A DNA stretch of 64,000 bases from Catenibacillus scindens (lineage in GTDB: Bacteria > Bacillota > Clostridia > Lachnospirales > Lachnospiraceae). Position 1 is the first letter of the stretch; the number at the start of each line of letters is the position of its first letter. The stretch covers positions 16,933 to 80,932 of the forward strand of contig NZ_JACHFW010000016.1 of assembly GCF_014202115.1 (NCBI RefSeq), written 5' to 3'. The notes beneath the pieces are model-generated. The model ran no database searches. It saw only the letters and a program-made list of their open reading frames with translations, and was not told the origin of the DNA. The position numbers and the translations under genes are program-made. Of the stretch, positions 35,073 to 44,569 are shown in pieces.

Positions 35073-36029
35073 TTAGTTCATAATAATAAATTTTCCGAAA
35101 TTCAGTATAAATACCGCTAAAAAAGAGGTACACATCATCAGCAGGCAGGCGTCCTGGATGTGGGCCGGTTCAGGCTCCCGCTCCCCATCGCCGATGGTGG
35201 GCTTAACTACCGGTTTGCCAAAATAATCGTGGGTTCCCCCAAGACACAGGCCAAGAGCCCCGGCGCAGGCGCTCTCCGTCTGGGCGCTGTTTGGGCTTAA
35301 ATGGCGGTTCCGGTCTCTGAAAAAGATGCGGGCCGCCCCCCGCCCGCTGTATCCGCACAGTGCCGCGGCAACGATCATCAGCACGCCGGCAATGCGGGCC
35401 GGGATGAAATTGGCCGCGTCGTCCAGCCGCGCGGGGATTCTCCCGAAAAAGAAATACTGTTTATTTTTATAGCCGGTCATAGAATCCATAGTGTTGATAG
35501 CTTTGTAGGCAAAGCCTAACGGGGCGCCGCCGATGGCGATAAAAATAAGAGGAGCGATAACCCCGTCGGTAGTATTTTCCGCCACTGTTTCCACAGTGGC
35601 CTTAATGATCTCCCCCTCATCCAGTTGTTTCGTATCCCGCCCCACCAGGTAGGACAAAAGCTTTCTGGACTTTTTTATATCCCCTTTTTTCAGGGCGGCC
35701 ATCACTTTCCTTGCCTCTGTCTGAAGACATCTCCCCGCCAGAATCTCATAAATCCAGAAAGTCTCCACGACAAAAGCCAGTCCGGTATGGACTTTTTCAC
35801 ACAGCCATAATATTCCCCAGGGGATAAAAAAGCTCAGAAGAACCACTCCGGCGGCCATAACGCCCCCGGCAGCCACCTGCCCGCCCCCGGTTTTTGGAAA
35901 AAGGCGGCGGGTCATTTTTTCTCCTGCGGCGATCATTTTCCCGATAAGGCGTATGGGATGATAGAGCCAGGCGGGATCGCCGAAAATCAAATCCAGTATA
36001 TAGCCTATAGTCAATTTAAAAAATATCAT
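35073..36029 (-). CDS. cbiB: adenosylcobinamide-phosphate synthase
   Basis: An integral membrane enzyme that joins the aminopropanol phosphate linker to adenosylcobyric acid. It has 318 residues, hydrophobic segments near both ends, and the conserved DLIFGDPAWLYHPIRLIG N-terminal block, AVAENTTDGVIAP-like VAENTTDGVIAPL and NTMDSMTGYKN. It starts at ATG 36029 inside the 3' end of cbiA (14-base overlap) and runs to 12 bases before cobD. Confidence 0.95.
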   Translation of the reverse strand: MIFFKLTIGYILDLIFGDPAWLYHPIRLIGKMIAAGEKMTRRLFPKTGGGQVAAGGVMAAGVVLLSFFIPWGILWLCEKVHTGLAFVVETFWIYEILAGRCLQTEARKVMAALKKGDIKKSRKLLSYLVGRDTKQLDEGEIIKATVETVAENTTDGVIAPLIFIAIGGAPLGFAYKAINTMDSMTGYKNKQYFFFGRIPARLDDAANFIPARIAGVLMIVAAALCGYSGRGAARIFFRDRNRHLSPNSAQTESACAGALGLCLGGTHDYFGKPVVKPTIGDGEREPEPAHIQDACLLMMCTSFLAVFILNFGKFIIMN

Positions 36030-37467
36030 GTATTTCCCTCATTTTTCTTACAAAATTTTGGATTCCGTCCACATTGGAATAAAAATACAGATGAGGATAT
36101 CCGGCATACATCCCTGGGGATGAAAATCCCTCCTGCCACGTCCGCGTCTTTGTCTTTGAAACGTCCCAGTCACTTCCGGGATTTTCCGAGCGGGAATAGT
36201 GAAACTCGTGGCCCAAAAAAGCCGTACCATCAGGGCCGAAAACCCCCGCCTTCCGGGAGGACAGGGTCACATAACCAAAGGGGCCCAGTTTTTTTGTCAT
36301 CTCGCAGCTTCCGGGAATGATCCCGGCCATGGGCCATCCGTCCATCCGCTCATGAAGGTACATAAAGCCGCCGCACTCCGCCAGAATACACAGCCCCTTC
36401 TCCCATTTCTCCCGGATCTGGGAAAGAAGGGACACATTTTGGGACAGCTCTTTTTCAAAAAGCTCCGGGTAGCCGCCGCCGATGTAAAGGCCGGAAATGT
36501 TTTCAGGCAGCGACTTGTCCTTTAACGGTGAGAAGGGCACAAGGGTTACGCCAAGGGCCTCTAAAAGTTCCAGATTTGTATTATAGTAAAAAGAAAATGC
36601 CTGATCCATGGCAATCCCCATACGGATCTTTCTTCCGCCATTTTCCTTCCTGAAATGCCAAATTTTTTTTACAAAATCCGGCTGCTTATCAGGAAGAGGG
36701 GCGGCCTGGGAGGCAATTTCCTTAATCAGACTTAAATCAATGGATGACTGGGCGGTCACGGCCAGCGCCTTCATCCGCTCATCTAAGTCTTTGATCTCCC
36801 CGGCAGTCACAAGGCCCAGGTGCCGGCTTTGAAACGTGCCCTCCGCCTGGGTCTGAAAACTCCCCACCACCTTAACGCCGGTTTGCGCCTCAATCTCAGG
36901 GGTCAGGGCGGCGCACAAGGCGGGACTTGCCTGATTGAGGATCACCCCGCGGACCAGGGATTTCTCTGTGTATTTCCGTGCAAAATCCACATACCCCCGG
37001 ATCATGGCCACTAATGACAGGGACATACCCCTGGCGTTGACAACCAGGATGATAGGGGTGTTGGTCCAGAGGGCCACAAGAAAACTACTCCCGGTTAAAG
37101 TCATTCCTTTTCCGTCAAAAAGACCCATAACCCCTTCTACAATCCCTATTTTTTTTCCATTTCCCCGGAACGCCTCATGTATATCCGTCGGGGACAACGT
37201 TTCAGGCGTTTCAGTTTTTTCGGACATTCCAAGCTTTTGTGACATAAGCCAGCACAGCTCGTCTTCCCCCATAAAAAAGCTGTCCAGATTTGTACAGGAG
37301 CGGCCTGTAATATGGCTGTGAAACATCGGGTCAATATAGTCGGGCCCGCATTTAAAGGGAAGCACTTCGGTCCCTGAAAGGCAAAGCGCCTTCATAATGG
37401 CGCAGGTCACCGTCGTTTTCCCGCACCCGCTCCCGGTTCCCGCAAACATAACACGGTTCTGGCTCAT
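36016..37467 (-). CDS. cbiA: cobyrinate a,c-diamide synthase
   Basis: It amidates side chains a and c of cobyrinate using glutamine and ATP. 483 residues. It has the N-terminal P-loop AGTGSGCGKTT (residues 9-19) and the C-terminal glutaminase domain with nucleophile Cys in LAECGGFMYLHE (about residue 350) and the GHEFHYS block. It is the first amidase of the pathway; cbiP does the later steps. ATG at 37467 follows AGGAGG. It overlaps cbiB. Confidence 0.95.
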   Translation of the reverse strand: MSQNRVMFAGTGSGCGKTTVTCAIMKALCLSGTEVLPFKCGPDYIDPMFHSHITGRSCTNLDSFFMGEDELCWLMSQKLGMSEKTETPETLSPTDIHEAFRGNGKKIGIVEGVMGLFDGKGMTLTGSSFLVALWTNTPIILVVNARGMSLSLVAMIRGYVDFARKYTEKSLVRGVILNQASPALCAALTPEIEAQTGVKVVGSFQTQAEGTFQSRHLGLVTAGEIKDLDERMKALAVTAQSSIDLSLIKEIASQAAPLPDKQPDFVKKIWHFRKENGGRKIRMGIAMDQAFSFYYNTNLELLEALGVTLVPFSPLKDKSLPENISGLYIGGGYPELFEKELSQNVSLLSQIREKWEKGLCILAECGGFMYLHERMDGWPMAGIIPGSCEMTKKLGPFGYVTLSSRKAGVFGPDGTAFLGHEFHYSRSENPGSDWDVSKTKTRTWQEGFSSPGMYAGYPHLYFYSNVDGIQNFVRKMREIHDIF

Positions 37468-37489
37468 CAGTCATCCTCCTTGTAAAATG

Positions 37490-38323
37490 TCATCCACATA
37501 AAATGTGATCCACCCAGGCGGTCACCTCGTCCATGGACGCCGCCTGATCCTGATTTTCCTCCCCTGGACGGCGGATCATTACCACTTTCGCCCCGGCGAT
37601 CCCGGCCGCCTTCAGCTTTTCTTCCACGCCTCCGGTCTTTCCGCTGTCCTTGGTCACAAGGATTTTAATGTGATACCGGCGGATTAACGCCGTGTTATCC
37701 TCCACAGAAAAGGGGGGATTGGCACAGATCACACGGGACGGGTCAATTCCCGCCGCCAGACATGCCTGGGCCGAAGAAGGGGTATCCAGTACCCGGATAT
37801 AGGCCCGCTGGTTAAAATCTGCCAGGACCCGGACATAAACCGGCGCCGTGTTGGCTCCCGTTGTCAAAAGGATATTTCCCTCCATGCGGGAAAGCATATC
37901 TGCCGCCTCACCGGCGTCCGCCGCCGTTAAAATCTGAACTTTGCCGCCATCCTCCCACGCCTCTTCCCTCCGCACATAGCGAAGGCAGGGTATTTTAAGG
38001 TCCCGGCACACTTTAAGAACGGTGCGGCTGACCTGGCCGGCAAAAGGATGGCTGGCGTCCACGACAAACCTGGGGCGAAGCTTGCGAAATAACATGGCAA
38101 AGCCCTCTTCATCCCTCCGGCCGGTATAAATTTTCGTCTTTTCAATGGCAAAAGCCCCGGAAAGAGCCTGAGCGCCTGTCTCGGTAGCCACCGTGGCCGC
38201 CATAGAAAGAGACTTTCGGTTTAGCAGTTCAAGAACCTGGCGCCCCTCTGTTGTTCCGGCAATCACAACACCGTCCACAGCTTCAGATTTTACAGTTTCA
38301 CTCTTCTCAGATACAGTCTTCAC
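37490..38323 (-). CDS. cbiJ: cobalt-precorrin-6A reductase
   Basis: It reduces the macrocycle with NAD(P)H. About 277 residues. Typical CbiJ/CobK blocks are VIAGTTEGRQVLELL near the N-terminus, VVDASHPFA near 95 and the LVTKDSGKTGG-like VTKDSGKTGGVEEKL near 235. The start is most likely the GTG at 38323, behind GGGGGA and 17 bases after the hemL stop. The longer TTG-started frame to 38380 overlaps hemL by 41 bases and has no ribosome site. Confidence 0.9.
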   Translation of the reverse strand: MKTVSEKSETVKSEAVDGVVIAGTTEGRQVLELLNRKSLSMAATVATETGAQALSGAFAIEKTKIYTGRRDEEGFAMLFRKLRPRFVVDASHPFAGQVSRTVLKVCRDLKIPCLRYVRREEAWEDGGKVQILTAADAGEAADMLSRMEGNILLTTGANTAPVYVRVLADFNQRAYIRVLDTPSSAQACLAAGIDPSRVICANPPFSVEDNTALIRRYHIKILVTKDSGKTGGVEEKLKAAGIAGAKVVMIRRPGEENQDQAASMDEVTAWVDHILCG

Positions 38324-38339
38324 AATCCATCCCCCACAG

Positions 38340-39641
38340 TTACACTTCTGCCCCTGGGAGAGTCGAAAATGCCCGATCAATGGCCCGGACTGTCCGGTTT
38401 AGGGCTTCCTGACTGTGGGCATCGCTAAGAAACATAGCTTCAAACTGGGAGGGAGCAATATAAATATCGTCCTCCAACATGGAAGCAAAATATTTTTTAA
38501 ACATGGTCAGATCCGATTTTTCTACGTCTCCGTAAGTCTCCACCGGCCCTTCTGTGAAAAATACAGACATTAAAGATCCCACCCGGTTGATACAGGCCGG
38601 AATCTTATACCGGTCAATGGCGTCTGTAAAAGCTTTCTCCAGCACACGGCCTTTTTCCTCCAGACGGTCATAAAGTCCCACATCTTCCCGAATCTTCTTT
38701 AATGTAGCCAGCCCGGCAGCCACAGCCACAGGGTTGCCTGACAATGTGCCGGCCTGATATACCGGCCCTGAGGGGGATACTGTGGACATAATATCTCCTC
38801 TTCCGCAGTAGGCGGCCATAGGCATGCCTCCACCCACAATCTTTCCAAGGGTGGCCATATCCGGCGTCACGCCGTAATATTCCTGGGCCCCTCCGGGAGC
38901 CAGACGAAAACCGGTGATCACCTCGTCAAAAATAAGCACTGTGCCATATTCTGCAGTGATCTTGCGCAAAAACTGTAAAAATCCCGGTTTTGGCGCCACA
39001 ACGCCCATGTTGGCCGCCACAGGCTCTACAATAAGGGCGGCAATATTTGGGCCGTACTCTTTAAAAATCTTTTCCACACTCTCCCGGTCATTGTAATCGG
39101 CGGTGAGGGTGGCCGCGGCGAATGCTTTGGGAACGCCGGCGGATGTGGGGACATTTTCCGTCAAAAGACCGGAGCCGGCTTTAACTAAAAGGCCGTCGCT
39201 GTGTCCGTGATAGCAGCCCTCAAACTTGACGATCAGATCCCGTCCGGTAAAACCTCTGGCCGCCCGCACAGCGCTCATCACCGCCTCTGTCCCGGAATTG
39301 ACCAGGCGGACCATCTCGGCGCAGGGCACCATGTCAATGATCATCTGAGCTAAAAGATTTTCCCCCTCAGTGGGGGCTCCAAAGCTTGTTCCCCGCCGGG
39401 CGGCCCCGCAGATGGCCTCCACCACCTCAGGGACAGCGTGGCCGAAAATCATCGGCCCCCAGGACCCTACATAATCAATATAGGCGTTGCCGTCCACATC
39501 GTAAATTTCACATCCCTTTGCCCGGTCAATAAACCGGGGCGTCATCCCCACAGCCCTGTATGCCCGCACCGGGCTGTTGACGCCGCCGGGCATGAGATTT
39601 CCGGCCACAGAAAACATTTCTGTGCTTTTTTCCGTATTCAT
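38340..39641 (-). CDS. hemL: glutamate-1-semialdehyde 2,1-aminomutase
   Basis: It converts glutamate-1-semialdehyde to 5-aminolevulinate using PLP. It has 433 residues, the normal length. It has the N-terminal GGVNSPVRA, FEGCYHGHSDG near 145, the IFDEVITGFR cofactor-aspartate motif, and the PLP lysine in ATLGKIVGGGMP (about residue 265). With hemA it forms the C5 route to tetrapyrroles. It is 3 bases after hemB. Confidence 0.97.
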   Translation of the reverse strand: MNTEKSTEMFSVAGNLMPGGVNSPVRAYRAVGMTPRFIDRAKGCEIYDVDGNAYIDYVGSWGPMIFGHAVPEVVEAICGAARRGTSFGAPTEGENLLAQMIIDMVPCAEMVRLVNSGTEAVMSAVRAARGFTGRDLIVKFEGCYHGHSDGLLVKAGSGLLTENVPTSAGVPKAFAAATLTADYNDRESVEKIFKEYGPNIAALIVEPVAANMGVVAPKPGFLQFLRKITAEYGTVLIFDEVITGFRLAPGGAQEYYGVTPDMATLGKIVGGGMPMAAYCGRGDIMSTVSPSGPVYQAGTLSGNPVAVAAGLATLKKIREDVGLYDRLEEKGRVLEKAFTDAIDRYKIPACINRVGSLMSVFFTEGPVETYGDVEKSDLTMFKKYFASMLEDDIYIAPSQFEAMFLSDAHSQEALNRTVRAIDRAFSTLPGAEV

Positions 39642-39644
39642 CTT

Positions 39645-40622
39645 TTAAGCCTCCTCTATAAGCCACCGGGCAATATCCAGGGCGTAGTAGGTGATGATCA
39701 TCTTTGCCCCGGCCCGCTTCATGGCCGTCATACTTTCCATGACCACGGATTTTTCATTGATCCAGCCATTTAAGGCAGCCGCCTTCATCATGGAATATTC
39801 CCCGCTGACACTGTAAGTACACAGGGGCAGGTCAAAGCGGTCGCTGATGGTCTTAACCATGTCCAGATAGGCCAGAGCCGGCTTGACCATAAGAATATCC
39901 GCCCCTTCCTCCACATCCAGGGCTGCCTCCACAATGGCTTCTTTTTTATTGCGCCAGTCCATCTGGTAGGAGCGGCGGTCGCCAAAGGCGGGGGCGCTGT
40001 CTGCGGCTTCCCGGAAAGGTCCGTAAAAAGCCGAAGCGTATTTAATGCTGTAGGCCATAATCAGGGTATTTTCAAAGCCCGCCCCATCCAGGGTGCGGCG
40101 CATATGGCCGATACGCCCGTCCATCATGTCAGAAGGAGCCACAATATCTGCACCGGCTCTGGCGCAGCTTAATGCCGCCTTTGATAAAAGCTCCAGAGTA
40201 GGGTCGTTAAGGACGCAGCCGTCTTTGACAAGGCCGCAGTGTCCGTGGCTTGTGTATTCACACAGACAGATATCTGCTATGCAGATCAGCTCCGGATATA
40301 AAGATTTTGTCAGGCGAAGGGCTCTCTGTACAATTCCCTCATCGTCGTAGGCGCCGCTTCCTACCTCGTCTTTGTGGTCAGGCACGCCGAAAAAGATCAC
40401 AGACTTTACCCCTGAGACGGCGATTTCTTTTAAATGCTCCTGAAAAGTGTCTAAAGAATAATGAAAAATTCCCGGCATGGAAGGGATTTCCTCTTTAATA
40501 TGCTCCCCCTCCACAACAAATACCGGATAAATCAGATCCGACACATGAAGATCCGTCTCATGTACAAGATCACGTATAGCCTTTGTGGCCCGCAGCCGTC
40601 TTGGCCTGCGCAAAATTTCCAT
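39645..40622 (-). CDS. hemB: porphobilinogen synthase (ALA dehydratase), zinc type
   Basis: It condenses two 5-aminolevulinates into porphobilinogen. 325 residues. The zinc site CLCEYTSHGHCG (about 120-131) has all three cysteines, so this is a zinc-dependent form. The Schiff-base lysine is in LMVKPALAYLD (about residue 247) and the second lysine in the SDMMDGRIGHMR region. ATG at 40622. It links hemA/hemL to the hemC fusion. Confidence 0.97.
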   Translation of the reverse strand: MEILRRPRRLRATKAIRDLVHETDLHVSDLIYPVFVVEGEHIKEEIPSMPGIFHYSLDTFQEHLKEIAVSGVKSVIFFGVPDHKDEVGSGAYDDEGIVQRALRLTKSLYPELICIADICLCEYTSHGHCGLVKDGCVLNDPTLELLSKAALSCARAGADIVAPSDMMDGRIGHMRRTLDGAGFENTLIMAYSIKYASAFYGPFREAADSAPAFGDRRSYQMDWRNKKEAIVEAALDVEEGADILMVKPALAYLDMVKTISDRFDLPLCTYSVSGEYSMMKAAALNGWINEKSVVMESMTAMKRAGAKMIITYYALDIARWLIEEA

Positions 40623-40652
40623 AGTATCATCTCCGTTTACAAACTGTTACTT

Positions 40653-43115
40653 TTACTTTTGCAAATCTTTAAGAATGGCCCGGATCATCCCCTGCGTATC
40701 ATAAGTCTGGGCCGTCAGATCCACAGCAAGACCTTCCTCTATAGCCTGACGGCAGGTGACGGGGCCGATGCACACTACTCTGGCAGGGCAATCATTAACC
40801 CTTTTCGCCCCCGCCATCTGGCACAGAGCCCTGGCCGCCGAGGCGCTGCACAGTGTAATGTAATCCGTCTCATCCAGCAGCCGGTTCAGTTCTCCTGCCT
40901 TGCGCCAGTCCGGACAGATCTCGTATAATGCCGCAGCCTTATAGGAAATCCCCGCCGCCTCAAGGGCATCTTCCAAAACTTTGGACGCCTGGCGGGCCCG
41001 CAAAAGGAGTACCCGATCGCCGGGACACAGCAATGGCACCCAGTCTTTGGACATGGCCTCGCTTGTAAAGACCTGGGGTACATAATCACACACAATTCCA
41101 TACTCCAGCAAAGCTCTGGCCGTCCCCTGCCCAATAGCGGCAAATTTAAGGCCGGCCAGGCGGCGGACATCCACCTGCCGCTCCTTCATCCCTTCAAAGA
41201 AAGTTTCAACACCATTGCGGCTTGTAAATACAGCCCATGTCCACCTTTCCAGGGTCTCATAGACTGAGTCAATCTCCACGCCCTCTGACGGGACGGTGCG
41301 TATCAGGGAAAATGGTATAGGCTGGGCCCCTTCATTCTCAAAAGCCTTCGCCATAAGGCGGGTCATAGATCTTGATCCTGTCAGCAAAACATTCTTTCCC
41401 CACATCGGCCCCTTTCCATACCAGGACAGGGTCTTTTCAAGGTCCGCCACCGGCCCCACAACAGTAATGGCCGGCGTCTTTATCCCCTGTTTTTGCGCTT
41501 CCTCCCAGATGGAGGCCAGAGGCGCCAGCGCCACTTTCTGACGGGAGGTTGTTCCGGACTGAATCACTGCCGCCGGGGTGGCCGGGTCTTTTCCGCCCTC
41601 AACAAGCCGCCGGGCAATGTCCTCAAGATTTTTAAGACCCATTAAAAAAACAAGGGTTCCCTCTTCTTTTGCCAGAATATTATAATCCAGAGAAAGGCGG
41701 CATTTCGTCTCATCTTCATGGCCAGTGATCACATGAAAAGCGGAGGCCAGCCCCCGGTGGGTCACCGGAATCCCCGCATAGGCCGGTACCGCGTAAGCCG
41801 AGGAAATGCCGGGGATCACCTCAAATTCAATGCCGGCCTCACAGAGGGCCTCACCCTCCTCAGATCCCCGCCCGAAAACAAAGACGTCGCCCCCTTTCAG
41901 ACGGGCCACTGTCTTGCCTTCCCTGGCATAGCGCACCAGCAGACAGCTGATTTCATCCTGCTTTAAATAGTGACTGCCCGCCACTTTCCCGGCATAGACG
42001 AGGCGGGCGTCATCTCTAGCCTCATTGAGAAATCCCGGAGATGCCAGATGATCGTACACAATAACATCCGCCTCCCCAAGACGGGCCAGTCCTTTAACAC
42101 TCATCAGCCCCTCATCCCCCGGTCCGGCGCCGATGAGAAAAACCCGTCCGGGAGAGGGGATATCTTTGCGGACCAGACGGCGGGCCATATCCTGTCCCAA
42201 TTCCTTTGCCTGATCCACAGGGGCGCTGCCCCAGATTTTTTCCATATTCTGTCCGTTGGCAGCATACATGGCATCCATAAAAATCTGCCCCTGCCACACT
42301 TTTGTGAAGGCCGCCGCCGGGGCGTTGCATCCGCCGCCGATGGCCTGCAAAAAACCGCGCTCCGCCTCAAGGGAAAGGGCGCTCTCGGTATCATTAACGG
42401 CGGAGAGGATCTCTAAAATTTCTTCATCGCCGCAGCGGCACTCCACCGCCAAAAGGCCCTGCCCAGCCGCAGGCAGCATGTCCCGGATATCTATAGGAAT
42501 AAATGAGAAGGGGCTGTAGTCAAAATCATCGGCAATACCGGCCCCATCCACTTTGGCCTGATTGTCCAAAAGCCGGCGGATACCGGCCTGGGCCAGGATA
42601 ATGCCGTCATAGGCCCCGGATTTAAGTTTCATAAGCCGTGTCTGGACATTGCCCCGGATGGGAGCGGGCCTTATTCCCGGATTTAGCTTTGACAGGGCTA
42701 AAGACCGCCGAAGGCTCCCTGTCCCTGCCACAAATCCTTCCGGCAGGGAAGGGATATCCCCCTGAGAAAGATGGGGAAAACGGTCCCGGCACACTGCCAG
42801 CACATCCCCAAAACACTCCCGCTTTCCCACGGCGCCGATCATAAGCCCGTGGGGAAGGTGTGTGGGCATATCTTTGGCGCTGTGGACGGCAATATCAATG
42901 GAGCCGTCTAAAAGTTGCTCATCCAACTCTTTAGTGAACACGCCCTTGCCTCCGAAGCTGTCCAGGGTTCGGTTTAAATGCTCATCCCCTTTTGTGGAAA
43001 TAGGGACAATGTCCACGGAAATTTCCGGAAACTTTTTCCTGATCTTATCTATAATGATCTGTGTCTGCACAAGAGCCAGAAGGCTTTTGCGTGTTCCTGC
43101 CTTAATGATCTTCAT
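40653..43115 (-). CDS. HemC-CobA-HemD triple fusion: PBG deaminase, uroporphyrinogen-III methyltransferase and synthase
   Basis: About 820 residues carrying three consecutive pathway enzymes. Residues 1-315 are hydroxymethylbilane synthase, with AGTRKSLLALVQTQ and the dipyrromethane cofactor cysteine C263 in GGGCNAPA. Residues about 322-565 are the SAM-dependent CobA methylase (LIGAGPGDEGLMSVKG, RLKGGDVFVFGRG, GIPVTHRG). Residues about 570-820 are HemD uroporphyrinogen-III synthase (VLLTGSRSM, TSRNGVETFF, TLCSASAARAL). The order HemC, CobA, HemD does not match the reaction order, in which HemD acts before CobA. ATG at 43115 follows GAGGAAGAG; a TTG at 43133 is less likely. Confidence 0.93.
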   Translation of the reverse strand: MKIIKAGTRKSLLALVQTQIIIDKIRKKFPEISVDIVPISTKGDEHLNRTLDSFGGKGVFTKELDEQLLDGSIDIAVHSAKDMPTHLPHGLMIGAVGKRECFGDVLAVCRDRFPHLSQGDIPSLPEGFVAGTGSLRRSLALSKLNPGIRPAPIRGNVQTRLMKLKSGAYDGIILAQAGIRRLLDNQAKVDGAGIADDFDYSPFSFIPIDIRDMLPAAGQGLLAVECRCGDEEILEILSAVNDTESALSLEAERGFLQAIGGGCNAPAAAFTKVWQGQIFMDAMYAANGQNMEKIWGSAPVDQAKELGQDMARRLVRKDIPSPGRVFLIGAGPGDEGLMSVKGLARLGEADVIVYDHLASPGFLNEARDDARLVYAGKVAGSHYLKQDEISCLLVRYAREGKTVARLKGGDVFVFGRGSEEGEALCEAGIEFEVIPGISSAYAVPAYAGIPVTHRGLASAFHVITGHEDETKCRLSLDYNILAKEEGTLVFLMGLKNLEDIARRLVEGGKDPATPAAVIQSGTTSRQKVALAPLASIWEEAQKQGIKTPAITVVGPVADLEKTLSWYGKGPMWGKNVLLTGSRSMTRLMAKAFENEGAQPIPFSLIRTVPSEGVEIDSVYETLERWTWAVFTSRNGVETFFEGMKERQVDVRRLAGLKFAAIGQGTARALLEYGIVCDYVPQVFTSEAMSKDWVPLLCPGDRVLLLRARQASKVLEDALEAAGISYKAAALYEICPDWRKAGELNRLLDETDYITLCSASAARALCQMAGAKRVNDCPARVVCIGPVTCRQAIEEGLAVDLTAQTYDTQGMIRAILKDLQK

Positions 43116-43737
43116 TTTGCTCTTCCTCTTCAATGAAATTATAAAATACCGTCATGGGGATATGTCCCTGATGTTCCAGCCCGTAATCGGTCAGCCGCTC
43201 CATGATCCGTCTCCGGCATTCCCCCGAAGCCACCATAGGGCGCAGCAATACGCGAAGCTTTCCCAGTTCTTCCCCCAAAGGCCCGTACCACTCCGGAAGA
43301 AAGCTTTCAATTTCCCGGCGGATATGGGCGGACAGGGAGGGCGCCGGCGGATCCACACAAATCCCCACAGCCACAGGGCCGGACATGACCACTGAGGGAA
43401 AGATAAAGGTGGACAGTTTTTCGGAGGTGGCACAATTGACAGGAATACGCCGACTCTGGCACAAGCGGGCAATCCTCTCATTAAAATTTTGGTCACTGGC
43501 GGCGCATACCACCAAAAAAGCTTTTGAGAGACATTCCTCCAGCGCGTCCGCCCCTTCAAAAAAGACTTTCCCCTCCGCCGCCATCTCTGTGAGGGGCGGC
43601 GCATATTCTCTGGAACAGACATGGACTTCCCCTCCGGCCAGAAGGAGAGTGCGGATCTTTCTCAGAGCCACACAGCCTCCGCCAAGGACCAGGCAGTACC
43701 TGCCCCGGATATTAACAAACATGGGAAATAATGCCAT
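43102..43737 (-). CDS. precorrin-2 dehydrogenase (SirC/Met8 type)
   Basis: It oxidises precorrin-2 to sirohydrochlorin with NAD. 211 residues with an N-terminal Rossmann motif LVLGGGCVALRKIRTLL (about 16-32), the CATSEKLSTFIFPS block, and VGICVDPPAPSLSAHIRREIE. This length matches the dehydrogenase part of CysG without the methylase domain, which is supplied by the neighbouring fusion. Metal insertion may be by this protein or by an unseen CbiK/CbiX. Its stop overlaps the fusion gene's start by 14 bases. Confidence 0.9.
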   Translation of the reverse strand: MALFPMFVNIRGRYCLVLGGGCVALRKIRTLLLAGGEVHVCSREYAPPLTEMAAEGKVFFEGADALEECLSKAFLVVCAASDQNFNERIARLCQSRRIPVNCATSEKLSTFIFPSVVMSGPVAVGICVDPPAPSLSAHIRREIESFLPEWYGPLGEELGKLRVLLRPMVASGECRRRIMERLTDYGLEHQGHIPMTVFYNFIEEEEQNEDH

Positions 43738-43753
43738 GGGCCATGCTCCTTTC

Positions 43754-44488
43754 TCAGGACTGTTCCAATTTATAGCCTCTCGGAGTGATCATTCTCCCAT
43801 CCTGAACATAGGTGGAAGAATTTCCGATAATGACCAGTGAAAACATATCTATGTCAGCCTCTTTAAGCTGTCCCACCGATGTGATGGTATAACTTTCTCC
43901 CGGACGCCCCGCATTGCGGACAATACCCGCAGGGACATCCTCCCCATGAATCTTCCCGATAATATCCGCCGTCATGGCCACATACTCAGTGCGTTTCCGG
44001 CTTTTAGGGTTGTAGAGGCAAATAACAAAATCGCTCAGGGCGGCGTACTCCACCCGCTTCATGATCTTTTCCAGAGGCGTCATCAAATCGCTTAAACTGA
44101 TCACTGCGAAATCATGCATCAAAGGCGCACCTAAAATTGCGGCGGCAGCGCTGGCCGCCGTCACTCCGGGGACGATCTCCACATCCACATGGTAATCCTG
44201 TGCCATCTGTAGGATCACTCCGGCCATGCCGTAAACGCCGCTGTCGCCGCTGCTGACCATGGCCACAGTTTTCCCCTTGTCGGCTTCTTCAAGGGCCATG
44301 CGGCACCGGTCCAGTTCCTTAGTCATTGGGGTACTGAAAAAATTTTTATTTTTAAAGTAGGGTTCCAGCATTTCAATATAAGTGGTGTAGCCCATCACCA
44401 CGTCTGCCGCCTCAATGGCGGACACCGCCCGGTGGGTCATATCTTCATACCCTCCGGGTCCAAAACCTACCACATATAATTTTGCCAT
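43754..44488 (-). CDS. cbiH: cobalt-precorrin-3 C17-methyltransferase
   Basis: A SAM-dependent ring-contraction methylase. It has 244 residues with the N-terminal VVGFGPGGYEDMTHRAVSA, MVSSGDSGVYGMAG near residue 80, and IVRNAGRPGESYTITSVGQL near the C-terminus, the last typical of CbiH/CobJ. No fused ferredoxin or CbiG domain is present. ATG at 44488. It follows hemA after an 81-base gap that carries a GCCGCC-GTTA-GGCGGC hairpin. Confidence 0.94.
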   Translation of the reverse strand: MAKLYVVGFGPGGYEDMTHRAVSAIEAADVVMGYTTYIEMLEPYFKNKNFFSTPMTKELDRCRMALEEADKGKTVAMVSSGDSGVYGMAGVILQMAQDYHVDVEIVPGVTAASAAAAILGAPLMHDFAVISLSDLMTPLEKIMKRVEYAALSDFVICLYNPKSRKRTEYVAMTADIIGKIHGEDVPAGIVRNAGRPGESYTITSVGQLKEADIDMFSLVIIGNSSTYVQDGRMITPRGYKLEQS

Positions 44489-44547
44489 AATATTCTCCTA
44501 TATGAAAACCTGTCTCAAAGAGAGACAGAGGGTGCTTTCATTGTGAT

Positions 44548-44568
44548 ACTGCCGCCTAACGGCGGCAT
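44548..44568 (-). other. hairpin in the hemA-cbiH spacer
   Basis: On the minus strand, GCCGCC-GTTA-GGCGGC lies just after the hemA stop. There is no T-tract, so it is probably an mRNA processing or stability element rather than a terminator within the operon. Confidence 0.45.
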
Positions 44569-44569
44569 A

